A stretch of 64,000 nucleotides of DNA from Flavobacterium sp. UMI-01 (lineage in GTDB: Bacteria > Bacteroidota > Bacteroidia > Flavobacteriales > Flavobacteriaceae): NCBI RefSeq assembly GCF_019656315.1, contig NZ_BPLU01000019.1, positions 1 to 64,000 of the forward strand, given 5' to 3'. The position numbers and the translations under genes are program-made. The stretch's first letter is position 1. Every line of letters begins with the position of its first letter. Positions 42,846 to 51,663 of this stretch are shown here, piece by piece. The notes beneath the pieces were generated by a model. The model was not told the origin of the DNA. It worked only from the letters and a program-made list of their open reading frames with translations, and ran no database searches.

Positions 42846-44837
42846 TTATTTTTTAATTAATCGCATCACAAAACCATTGTTGCTTTTCAAGGCTAGGTCT
42901 AGGTTGGACGTTTTGGTCAACTCTTTTTCTTCAATTTTGACATGCGTTCTGGTTTTTACGGTTTCATCATCAGTATAAAGAGTTGTTTGATAAACCGCAT
43001 TGGCATCCAAAAATGAAAAATCTAAACTAAGATTCGATGCCGTTTTCCCGTTGATTCCACCGATATACCAATCGGTTCCTTTTCTGCGAGCGATAACTCC
43101 TAATTCGCCAATTTTATCAACCAATACTTTGGTTTCGTCCCAAGTAGTTGGTACGTTATTGAAAAACTCTAATTCGGGTTCGTTGCCAATGTGTTTGGTA
43201 TCGCCCCAAAGTCCGTCTAATTTTTCAGGAGAGGCCGCTGGTTTATCGTACCAATACAAATGCTGCAACGGACTAAACAAACAAATGGTTTTGGCCAATT
43301 GCGAAGCATTCGAACCCATCGCTTTCACTTTTGGACTATAATAACAAACGGTATTATCAGCCGCTCCGGCTAACATACGGGTAAACATCGTGATTAAAGT
43401 ATGTTCGTTAGGAACGGTTTCCTCATCTCCTCTAATTCCTTCTTGCGTCAATAAATTAGGATAGGTTCTGGAAAATCCAGTAGGTCGGTATTCGTCGTGA
43501 ATGTCTAATACCATTCCGTATTGGGCTGCTTTTTTTACGGCTTCGTGTAGCCATTTGGTCGCGTCTTGGTCGCCTACTCTCACAAAACCATATTTGATTC
43601 CGGCTACACCCCATTTTTTGTATAAAGGTAAAATTTCGTCCAATTGTTTTTCTAAGGCTCTGCGGTTCACATACAAAATGATTCCCACTCCTTTTTCTTT
43701 GGCATATTTGGTAATTGTCTCAATTTCGAAAGGTCCTTTGGAACGTTTTGGGTCTAAAGTAACCGTAGTCGCATTCGATTTATCATCCATTTCGCTACCG
43801 TACCAACCCGCATCAAACAACACATATTGCATATTATGACTGGCCACAAAATCGATGGCTGCCAATCCCCCTTGAGTAGTTAAGGTCGTTTCACGAAGTA
43901 CTTTACCTGGTTTAATCCAAGATTCATCGGCAATTTGAGAAGGATCGTTTAGATTTTGAAGGATATAATTGTTTTCCAACAATTCGCCCCTGCTTTTGCC
44001 CATCATAATCACACGCCAAGGCGATTGAAAAGGCAATGTTTTATACACTTTATTCCCATCTTTTTTAGCTTCCGAAATCACCGCTCCTGTAATCGTGTCT
44101 TGTTTTGCTTTACCCATGACACCATCCAGCGTAGATACAATACTGTATTTAGAAGCCGAACTTTTATTGTAACTCAAACGAGCATAATCAACTAATTTGG
44201 CTTCTGCCAAAGCCACTTTTAGCTTGTCGCCCATTTCAATCAACAAAGGACGTTCAGCGCCTTCTTCCAATTGTGTCATTGGAATTTTTCGGTATTTTCC
44301 TTGAGCAGTTAGCACCGCTTTTTCTCTTTTTGGTGTGGACCAAACTGGATAATCCTCTTTAAAGTTGTAATAAATATTTTCGCTCAGGCCAATTTGAGTA
44401 AGATTTTGCTGTTTTGGAATCTCATACGAAAAAGCAATTCCTTCGTTATAAGCTCTCGCAATCACCGTCAATTGGGTTTCCCCTAATTTTACCGCTATTT
44501 TTATTTGATTGTAGTGGTCTGGAATCGTACTCAGTTCGCTAAAACGGGAATTCCAATTCTCGTTAACCGTAGATTTTTCTACGCTTAAAATGGTACATTT
44601 TCCTTTAAAATTCAATTCGGTTGAAATCAATTCCAGTATCGAAGGCAAAAGCACTTCTTGCTTTCCATAGTTTACTGAAAATTGGATTCCGTTTTCATTT
44701 TTGGATTGATAAAAAGTAATTTTTTTATCGGTATCTGGGGATTTTAATTCAATAGTATCCGAAGCCGTTTTACAACTATTGAACACCACCATAGTCAACA
44801 TACTTAGGACACTATATTTTAGGAAACTTTTATTCAT
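42846..44837 (-). CDS. GH97 family glycoside hydrolase lipoprotein
   Basis: 663 residues with a lipoprotein signal (MVVFNSC, then KTASD). The three-part GH97 layout is seen: N-terminal sandwich, (beta/alpha)8 barrel (YVLFDAGWYGSEMDD, HDEYRPTGFSRTYPNL, RGDEETVPNEHT) and a C-terminal sandwich. E449 in HDEYRPTG is at the base position of inverting members. At the position of the Asp nucleophile of retaining GH97 enzymes this protein has G417 (GIKYGFV). From family knowledge a Gly there goes with inverting alpha-glucosidase-type enzymes. Substrate is not determined; it probably trims an alpha-linked hexose. Confidence 0.9.
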   Translation of the reverse strand: MNKSFLKYSVLSMLTMVVFNSCKTASDTIELKSPDTDKKITFYQSKNENGIQFSVNYGKQEVLLPSILELISTELNFKGKCTILSVEKSTVNENWNSRFSELSTIPDHYNQIKIAVKLGETQLTVIARAYNEGIAFSYEIPKQQNLTQIGLSENIYYNFKEDYPVWSTPKREKAVLTAQGKYRKIPMTQLEEGAERPLLIEMGDKLKVALAEAKLVDYARLSYNKSSASKYSIVSTLDGVMGKAKQDTITGAVISEAKKDGNKVYKTLPFQSPWRVIMMGKSRGELLENNYILQNLNDPSQIADESWIKPGKVLRETTLTTQGGLAAIDFVASHNMQYVLFDAGWYGSEMDDKSNATTVTLDPKRSKGPFEIETITKYAKEKGVGIILYVNRRALEKQLDEILPLYKKWGVAGIKYGFVRVGDQDATKWLHEAVKKAAQYGMVLDIHDEYRPTGFSRTYPNLLTQEGIRGDEETVPNEHTLITMFTRMLAGAADNTVCYYSPKVKAMGSNASQLAKTICLFSPLQHLYWYDKPAASPEKLDGLWGDTKHIGNEPELEFFNNVPTTWDETKVLVDKIGELGVIARRKGTDWYIGGINGKTASNLSLDFSFLDANAVYQTTLYTDDETVKTRTHVKIEEKELTKTSNLDLALKSNNGFVMRLIKK

Positions 44838-44885
44838 TTTAAATTGTTTTTGAAAGCGAGCTTGTTATTGGATTGTTCTTACTAT

Positions 44886-46349
44886 TTATTCTTTACGCAC
44901 CCAATAATGGCTTTCGTTTACTAAATCTTTGTATTGTTTTTCTACTTCTTTTTTCATTTCTGCAAAAACCTTGGTTTCTTTCGAAGATACATCTTCAGAT
45001 TCACTTATGTCTTTTTTCAAATTAAACAATACAAAATCGGTAAGCTTGGCATTTTTCATTAAAGCCTCATTTCCATCGTATAAATTATGGATGTTCGGTA
45101 ATGGTTTTCCATCAGCTTCAATACGAGCCATGATTTTCCAGTCGCCTTTTCTCATCGCTACCTTATGATCATTTGTAGCATCATAAAAAGCCCAAATAAG
45201 CGGTTTGGTACGGTTAAAATCACCATTTTTCAAAAGTGAAGTAAAGGATTCTCCGTCTAAGGTTCTGTTTGGCAATTTGGCTCCAGCCAGTTCCGCAAAA
45301 GTGGGTAAAAAGTCTAAGGCAGAAACCACCTTATCCGAAGTTCCCGTAAAAGTTTTATTCCCTATCCAGTTGATGATTCCCGGTACTCTAAAACCAGCTT
45401 CATTGGTCCATAATTTCATCCCTTTTAATGCCCCTGGCGAGCCATAAGAATGTTTGGCTTTGTCGCCATAACGTCTTAAAGTTTCCGGACCATTATCCGA
45501 ACTGAACACAATTAAAGTATTTGTAATCTTATTTTTTTCGAAATAAGCAAGCAAACGACCTACTGCGATATCTACATTTTCAACATTGGCAAAATACTCC
45601 GCTTGTTCTCTCGTCTTAGCAAAAGGCAAATATTTTTGCACCAAATCTTCTGGTGAAGCTATGGGTTCATGCGGTTCATGAAAAGTCACTTCTAAGAAAA
45701 AAGGTTTGTTGTCCTTTTTGTTATCCAGCCATTTGATAGCTTCGCTAACTATAATTTGGCTGCTAAAACCTTCTATTTCGCCCACTTCTTTGCCATTGCG
45801 AATAAAATTGTTGGGGTTTTTATGACTTGGAACCGCATTGTTATGAGTTGCCATCCAATAATCAAAACCAAAATCGTTAGGTTGTGGTTGTGCTTTTGAA
45901 TTAAATTTTGAATTACAATGCCATTTCCCCACCAAACAAGTGGCATATCCTACACTTTTAAGCATCGCTGGAATGGTTTGTTCGTGCGCTTGAAGATGTA
46001 CTAAGTCTCTATTGTCTTCACTCTTTTTGCCTCCTGGAATAAAGTCATACACCCCCGCTTTATTTGGACTTCTACCGGTAAGCAATCCCACTCTTGAAGG
46101 AGAACATACAGGAGCTGTAGAATAAAAGTTGCTTAACTTAATCCCCGTTTGAGCTAGCTTATCCAAATTAGGTGTTTTGATAATAGGATGTCCAAAAGAA
46201 GACAAATCTCCATATCCTAAATCATCACATAACAAGACTACAATATTGGGTTGTTTTGAAGTTGTTTCAATATTAGCTATTGGTTTCGTTGTTTTACAAG
46301 AAACCAAAACTACCATCATGGCAAAAAATTTAATTATTCGAAAATTCAT
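44886..46349 (-). CDS. S1 family sulfatase 2 (lipoprotein)
   Basis: 487 residues with a lipoprotein signal (MMVVLVSC, then KTTKP). Signature CSPSR with C82 (TAPVCSPSRVGLLTG), metal Asp pair in VVLLCDDLGYGD, GKWHCNSKF and FSSDNGPET. The GYGDLSSFGHP opening resembles arylsulfatase A/ choline-sulfatase-like S1 groups, unlike sulfatase 1 of this locus, so the pair may remove sulfates at different positions. It lies 8 bp after the esterase gene. Confidence 0.92.
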   Translation of the reverse strand: MNFRIIKFFAMMVVLVSCKTTKPIANIETTSKQPNIVVLLCDDLGYGDLSSFGHPIIKTPNLDKLAQTGIKLSNFYSTAPVCSPSRVGLLTGRSPNKAGVYDFIPGGKKSEDNRDLVHLQAHEQTIPAMLKSVGYATCLVGKWHCNSKFNSKAQPQPNDFGFDYWMATHNNAVPSHKNPNNFIRNGKEVGEIEGFSSQIIVSEAIKWLDNKKDNKPFFLEVTFHEPHEPIASPEDLVQKYLPFAKTREQAEYFANVENVDIAVGRLLAYFEKNKITNTLIVFSSDNGPETLRRYGDKAKHSYGSPGALKGMKLWTNEAGFRVPGIINWIGNKTFTGTSDKVVSALDFLPTFAELAGAKLPNRTLDGESFTSLLKNGDFNRTKPLIWAFYDATNDHKVAMRKGDWKIMARIEADGKPLPNIHNLYDGNEALMKNAKLTDFVLFNLKKDISESEDVSSKETKVFAEMKKEVEKQYKDLVNESHYWVRKE

Positions 46350-46357
46350 TCTGTTCT

Positions 46358-47167
46358 TTATTTAAAAAATTCGCTAAAAAATAGCATTTGATATTTAATG
46401 GAATTGCTCCAATAGGCATTGGTATGTCCGCCGGGTCTTTCGATATAATCATGCGGAATGTTACGCTCAACTAACTTAAGATGCAATCGTTTATTGGCAT
46501 CATAAAAAAAATCATCCACACCACAATCAAAAAGGAACTTCAAATTTTTACCGTTTAACAAATGAACCAGATTGATTACGGTATTGTTTTCCCAGTTTTC
46601 TTTATGTTCCGCATAAGAACCCAATCTTTTGGCAATATCCCAACCCAAAGGAAAGGATCGGATATCCACACCACCGCTCATACTAGCGGCTACACCCCAT
46701 ACATCAGGATGTTTAAACGCTAGTGACAAAGCGCCATGACCTCCCATGCTATAACCTGTAATGGCTCTGTTTTTAGTATTGGCAATTGTAGCATAGGTTT
46801 TATCCACATGTGCTACCAGTTCTTTTGAAATATAGGTTTCATATCGCATCGCATTATCCACCGGACTGTCAAAATACCAACTGGTTTTATCACCATCCGG
46901 ACATACTAAAACCACATCGTATTCATCCGCATATTTCTTAATCTCGGGTGCTTTAGACAGCCACGCTTTGTGATCGCCACCCGCGCCATGCAGTAAATAC
47001 ACTACGGAATAGTTTTTCCCTTTTTGTTGGTACGAATCAGGTAGAATAACCACGTTCTTTATGTTTTTGTTCATGGACTTGCTATAAACCACTAGGGTAT
47101 CTACAGTCGATGCAAAAGCAGTAAAGACAACATTCAAACACAATAAAAAGGGAAACCATTTTTTCAT
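46358..47167 (-). CDS. CE1-like alpha/beta-hydrolase esterase
   Basis: 269 residues with a signal peptide ending AFA. Family features are VVYLLHGAGGDHKAW (oxyanion region), the nucleophile elbow GYSMGGHGA, the acid in FDCGVDDFF and the catalytic His in PGGHTNAYW. This matches the esterase D/CE1 group, which removes acetyl or feruloyl esters. In a PUL with sulfatases and lyases, deacetylation of the glycan before cutting is the likely role. Confidence 0.88.
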   Translation of the reverse strand: MKKWFPFLLCLNVVFTAFASTVDTLVVYSKSMNKNIKNVVILPDSYQQKGKNYSVVYLLHGAGGDHKAWLSKAPEIKKYADEYDVVLVCPDGDKTSWYFDSPVDNAMRYETYISKELVAHVDKTYATIANTKNRAITGYSMGGHGALSLAFKHPDVWGVAASMSGGVDIRSFPLGWDIAKRLGSYAEHKENWENNTVINLVHLLNGKNLKFLFDCGVDDFFYDANKRLHLKLVERNIPHDYIERPGGHTNAYWSNSIKYQMLFFSEFFK

Positions 47168-47185
47168 TTCAGAAAGAACTTTCTA

Positions 47186-48520
47186 TTATTTTTTCAACAT
47201 AATTTCTTCTAATTCTTCTAATGTTTTCCCTTTTGTTTCTGGCATCATGAAAGCCACGAACAACAATTGAAGTACCATCATTAATGCAAAGAATAAAAAT
47301 ACCATTCCTGCTCCAATCATCGGATGGTTAAATAAAAACGGAATTAACGAAGGAATGATGGCTGCCAAAACCCAGTGTGTCGAACTTCCGAAAGCTTGTC
47401 CCGAAGCACGTAAATGGTTTGGAAATATTTCAGAAATAAATACCCAAATAACAGCACCTTGACCAATAGCGTGAGCAGCAATAAACAAGAATAAGAAAAT
47501 AGGCACAGCCATTCCTGTCCACCCTTGGAAAAACGCAGCGGACACCAACCCAAGGGAAATGATATACCCCACAGAACCGATGTACATTAATGTTTTTCTA
47601 CCTAATTTATCAATCAAAAACACCCCTACCAAAGTAAAGATAAGATTTGTGATTCCAATACCAATACTACTCAACAAAGCGGTACTTTCTCCTAAACCAG
47701 CTTCTTCAAAAATACGAGGAGCATAATACAAGAAAGCGTTAATCCCTGACAACTGATTGAAAAAGGCCAATAAGAAAGCCAATAACAATGGAAATCTATA
47801 TTTTTTCATGAAAATATTTTCCGAATGGTCACTTTGGTCGTGATGATTTTGATACTCACTTATAATTTCATTAATCTGAGCATCATTCATCTCTGGGTTG
47901 ATAAGTTGCAACACTTCTTTAGCTTCCTCATTTCGAGATTGTGACAACAACCATCTTGGGCTTTTAGGTACACGCAACGCAAATATGATGTACAATACCG
48001 CTGGAATGGCCTCAACCCCTAACATCCATCTCCAAGCATTTTCTCCAATTCCACTCAAAAGATAATTGGATAAAAAAGCAATCAAAATTCCAAAAACGAT
48101 ATTAAACTGGTATAACGCTACTAAACGCCCTCTATCCTTTGCAGGTGCAATCTCAGAGATGTAAGCTGGCGCTGCAATTGTCGATGCACCTACACCGATA
48201 CCACCAATAAATCGAGCGATAGCAAAAAACCAAGGTCCTGTAGCGATACCTGATCCAACCGCAGATACAGCAAATAAAATTCCGATAGCAATCAAGGTAT
48301 TTTTACGACCATACTTATTGGTAGGAATACCTCCTAAAAGAGCTCCTACAACAGTACCCCAAAGTGCCATACCCATTACAACCCAACCATGAAAAGAATC
48401 CGAAGATTGCCATATCGATTGTAATTTTTTATCCGCTCCAGAGATAACCACCACATCGAAGCCAAATAAAAATCCTGCAAGAGCTGCAGTAATAGACCAA
48501 AGTATTATTTTTTTATTCAT
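47186..48520 (-). CDS. MFS sugar porter (sugar/H+ symporter)
   Basis: 444 residues with 12 predicted membrane segments. Sugar-porter signatures: GFLFGFDVVVISGA in helix 1, the GRK loop (NKYGRKN), FIGGIGVGAS, ISEIAPAKDRGRLV after helix 4, RVPKSPRWLLSQ before the central loop, the second DKLGRKT and PETKGKTLEELEE at the end. This is the XylE/AraE type inner-membrane symporter. It probably imports the monosaccharide freed by the locus, possibly L-fucose or another sugar; specificity cannot be read. Confidence 0.93.
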   Translation of the reverse strand: MNKKIILWSITAALAGFLFGFDVVVISGADKKLQSIWQSSDSFHGWVVMGMALWGTVVGALLGGIPTNKYGRKNTLIAIGILFAVSAVGSGIATGPWFFAIARFIGGIGVGASTIAAPAYISEIAPAKDRGRLVALYQFNIVFGILIAFLSNYLLSGIGENAWRWMLGVEAIPAVLYIIFALRVPKSPRWLLSQSRNEEAKEVLQLINPEMNDAQINEIISEYQNHHDQSDHSENIFMKKYRFPLLLAFLLAFFNQLSGINAFLYYAPRIFEEAGLGESTALLSSIGIGITNLIFTLVGVFLIDKLGRKTLMYIGSVGYIISLGLVSAAFFQGWTGMAVPIFLFLFIAAHAIGQGAVIWVFISEIFPNHLRASGQAFGSSTHWVLAAIIPSLIPFLFNHPMIGAGMVFLFFALMMVLQLLFVAFMMPETKGKTLEELEEIMLKK

Positions 48521-48548
48521 TATTTAATTATGTATTTAGTTAGTTAAA

Positions 48549-49637
48549 TTACTTTTTCAAAGGAATAACCATATTCCATGTTTTTGTACCGTTCCCAAAA
48601 CCTCCTGAACCATCCATGGTGGCAAAAAAAATGTGAGTAGGTTTTCCGTTTTCAACCAAAACAAAAGGGCGTTCCAATTGTCCTTGCACGATTGTTTTGC
48701 CATTATTCCATTTTACCGTTTTGGTATAAGCTTTTGGATTTTTATCAATCACCCAATTAATTCCATCTTTCGAATGTGCCAAAAGTCCGTCGCCATGTCC
48801 TCCCGTGATAGCTCCTCGTTGATCTTTAGCTACCATGTGATAGCCTTTTTTGTCACTCCACAAATGTGGGTCTTCAATTTCACCAAATTTATCTATTGAA
48901 AAAAGCGGCTTGTCTCCTACCACTGTGTATTTTCCATCATAAGAAGGAGCAGTTGCCACTCCAATACTCATGTCACTGTTTGAAATTCCGTCTTCTTTAT
49001 AAGAGCGACCTTTGAAAAGCAAAACTACAGAACCGTCTTCTTTGATTAAAGGCGAAGGATTTGAGGTTAAAAAACTATAATAAGAATTCGGTTTCACATC
49101 CAAAATGGGATTATCCAATCGCTTCCAAGGGCCATTTGGACTTTTGGAAGTAGCGATTCCGATGCGTTTTCCCCAGCGTCCTGCAATACACCACTTGCTT
49201 TGCAAATCAAAGGCTGCTACATTTTGCTTGGTTACCTCTTCAAAAGGATGTGTCGAACCCATATAATATAAAATATAGGTATCCTTGTATTTGACAATTT
49301 TAGGATTATGGCACGAACGACCGTCCCAATATTGTGCTCCTCTAGCCCCTAAAGCCACATCTTGAAACTGATAAGGGCCTTGTGGTGTTTTGGAAGTGGC
49401 ATGAACAATTTCTGACGCAATCATCCAACCGGGATGAAAAGGCAAAAACTTGGGCCATCGAGAGGCATACATGTGATAATTTCCATCCTCTCCTTTTATA
49501 ACAGAACTTCCCCAAACCCAATAATCTGCCATCTGAAGTCCACCATCAACGGGTGCCTCTCCTAAATTATCAAAAATAGGATTCTGGGCAGAGCTTGACA
49601 TGATGCATCCAAGAATTAAGAGAATTACATATTTCAT
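48549..49637 (-). CDS. five-bladed beta-propeller glycoside hydrolase, GH43/GH117-like fold
   Basis: 362 residues with a signal peptide ending SAQ. Propeller blades show repeated D-G-x-Y-x-M/Y and S-x-x-x-x-G-P-W/Y phrases: EDGNYHMYAS, SKTPQGPYQF, SKSPNGPWKR, KDGINWV, EDPHLW and the closing HIFFATMDGSGGF. The acidic residues of GH43-type enzymes (D near the start, EDPH in the middle) are in suitable places. I do not recognise a precise family. In this operon it probably removes a terminal sugar. It follows the GH29 gene by 12 bp. Confidence 0.7.
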   Translation of the reverse strand: MKYVILLILGCIMSSSAQNPIFDNLGEAPVDGGLQMADYWVWGSSVIKGEDGNYHMYASRWPKFLPFHPGWMIASEIVHATSKTPQGPYQFQDVALGARGAQYWDGRSCHNPKIVKYKDTYILYYMGSTHPFEEVTKQNVAAFDLQSKWCIAGRWGKRIGIATSKSPNGPWKRLDNPILDVKPNSYYSFLTSNPSPLIKEDGSVVLLFKGRSYKEDGISNSDMSIGVATAPSYDGKYTVVGDKPLFSIDKFGEIEDPHLWSDKKGYHMVAKDQRGAITGGHGDGLLAHSKDGINWVIDKNPKAYTKTVKWNNGKTIVQGQLERPFVLVENGKPTHIFFATMDGSGGFGNGTKTWNMVIPLKK

Positions 49638-49649
49638 GCTTTTGATGAT

Positions 49650-51404
49650 TTATTTTGTAGGCTCTAATTTTACTTCTTTCAATCCTACAGCTTTCCAATT
49701 ATTTGCTACAGGCATAAATGATACCTCGTATTTACCTGCTTTAGTTATCTCAAATGTATGAAGTGCTATATTTTTAAATCTTTTAGGATTGTCCCCTGTA
49801 GTAGGAATCTTCACTGTTTGCGTTTGACCGTTTAGAGTTACTTTGATTTCCGTATCGGACATCGCTGAAAAAGCTCCTATCAAATTAAAAGTTCCTGGTT
49901 TTGCCACTTCAAATGACCAATACACTCTAGCTGTCTCGCTATCCCAACTTCCTACACAATCCAAATGATCGTCATACTGAGCCCCTGGTCCTTGTAAGTT
50001 TTCGTATTGAGCTCTAACTGCTGGCAAGGTTACCACCCCTGCCTTATCCTGTGTCAATGGCAATTGCGGTAAAGCATTTGGCATTTCTTTTAATTTCAAA
50101 ACAATTACTGAGGCTACTGCATCAGGTGCTTCACCTTTTAATTGCACTTGCAATCCATCGGCCACTGCTTTGGTTTCAAATGTTCTTTTTTTGTCAGTTA
50201 ATAAATAACAAGCTTCTACAGTGTTTTTAAGTCTAATAGGAAGTGTTGCACCATCTTTCCAATCATACACGTGCAAGTACAGCAATCCTGCGTTGTTTAC
50301 TGTTTTCATGGTAATTCTACCCCAAGCAGGTTCAGTAGTTGTAGGACTGGCTTGAGTACCGTAGATGGCTTCTTTGTTTTTACTCATCCAAACACCAATA
50401 GCTTTCATGCGCTCTGTAGCTTCTGGTCTTAGAATCCCTTCATGAGTAGGACTCACATTCAGTAAAAAGTTTCCACCCTTACTGCTTTGATTAATTAAAT
50501 CCTGAATTAAGGTTTTAACCGAATTAAAGTTATTATCGTCAGAACGGTAGCCCCAGCTTCCGCTGATAGGTTTACACAGTTCCCAATATTTTGCTTCAGG
50601 CTGGTATCTTGGTCCGTTTCTTTCAAACGTTTTATGGTCACCTGGATAATCATCTCCCAAACGATCATTGGTGATAATTTTTGGTTGTAAAGCTCTCGTA
50701 ATATGATGCAAACTATCAACAACTGATTTTGTCATTTGTCTTGGCGTATCCCACCAAAAAATAGCAATTGGACCATACTCTGTCAATAATTGTTTTACTT
50801 CAGGTAAGGCTTTTTGGTACACATATTCATCACTGCTCACTCGCTTAATTGTAGGATCCCAGTTATTTCCTAATCCTCCTGGATGATGCCAGTCTTGTGC
50901 TTGCGAATAATAAAACCCAAATTTAATTCCTTGCTCTTGACAAGCTTTGGCCAATTCTTTTAAAACATCACGTTTAAACGGCGTAGCATCAACAATATTA
51001 TATTCACTTGCTTTAGAATCAAACATCGAAAAACCATCATGATGCTTGGCTGTAATGACCATGTATTTCATTCCTGCTTCTTTGGCCAAGGCCACAAACT
51101 CCTTTGCGTTGAATTTAGACGGGTTAAATTGCGCTGCAAATTGTTCATATTCAGCAACGGGAATTTTCCCTTTGTTCATAATCCATTCCCCACTATTGGT
51201 TTGTGCCACACCTTTATAAAAACCAGCAGGAACAGTGTAAATCCCCCAATGGATAAACATTCCAAAACGAGCTTCTTCCCACCATGCCATGCGTTCTTCC
51301 AAAGTCATTTCCTTTGCTTTAATCGCTTTGGATTTTACCGCATTTTGAGCGGATGCTCCACTCAATACTAAAAGCGCAATAGCTCCTAAAATTATTCTTT
51401 TCAT
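49650..51404 (-). CDS. GH29 alpha-L-fucosidase with C-terminal extension (fucosidase 2)
   Basis: 584 residues, signal peptide ending ASAQ. Catalytic domain with WWEEARFGMFIHWGIYTV, AKHHDGFSMFDS and nucleophile D219 in FWWDTPRQM. The acid/base is not obvious from pattern. A fucosidase C-terminal sandwich (AWGRITMKTVNNAG, LYLHVYDW) is followed by a further ~120 residues (VRAQYENLQGPGAQYDDHLD to the end, with IGAFSAMSDTEIKV) that look like an extra CBM-like sandwich missing in the other two GH29. First gene of a tight run of at least six genes; a repeated motif lies ~110-150 bp upstream. Confidence 0.92.
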   Translation of the reverse strand: MKRIILGAIALLVLSGASAQNAVKSKAIKAKEMTLEERMAWWEEARFGMFIHWGIYTVPAGFYKGVAQTNSGEWIMNKGKIPVAEYEQFAAQFNPSKFNAKEFVALAKEAGMKYMVITAKHHDGFSMFDSKASEYNIVDATPFKRDVLKELAKACQEQGIKFGFYYSQAQDWHHPGGLGNNWDPTIKRVSSDEYVYQKALPEVKQLLTEYGPIAIFWWDTPRQMTKSVVDSLHHITRALQPKIITNDRLGDDYPGDHKTFERNGPRYQPEAKYWELCKPISGSWGYRSDDNNFNSVKTLIQDLINQSSKGGNFLLNVSPTHEGILRPEATERMKAIGVWMSKNKEAIYGTQASPTTTEPAWGRITMKTVNNAGLLYLHVYDWKDGATLPIRLKNTVEACYLLTDKKRTFETKAVADGLQVQLKGEAPDAVASVIVLKLKEMPNALPQLPLTQDKAGVVTLPAVRAQYENLQGPGAQYDDHLDCVGSWDSETARVYWSFEVAKPGTFNLIGAFSAMSDTEIKVTLNGQTQTVKIPTTGDNPKRFKNIALHTFEITKAGKYEVSFMPVANNWKAVGLKEVKLEPTK

Positions 51405-51514
51405 AGTATCTACTTAAACTTTCTCTTTTCAACCCAAACCCTCTAGGCAAAAAGAAATTGTATTTTTAAAATTAATTACCTGATACAATTTTAAAAACAA
51501 TTCCTGTCATAGCC

Positions 51515-51552
51515 TATAAATTATAATTCATTCCATATAAACTATAGTTCAT
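51515..51552 (-). promoter_or_regulatory. AraC-type tandem operator, upstream of fucosidase 2
   Basis: On the plus strand tataaattataattcat (51515-51531) is followed after 4 bp by tataaactatagttcat (51536-51552): 15 of 17 positions agree, and the repeat period is 21 bp. AraC-family regulators such as the HTCS proteins bind two 17-bp direct half-sites at that spacing. It lies 111-148 bp upstream of the start codon. A related pair precedes the GH88 gene. Confidence 0.5.
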
Positions 51553-51663
51553 TTGGTATTGTATTTCAAAAGAGCGAGCAAAGTCCTTTATATATTGACA
51601 AAAAGCCTTAATTAACGGGTTTTAACAATGTCCTTTACCTGCTTAACGATACGTCTTTTATTC

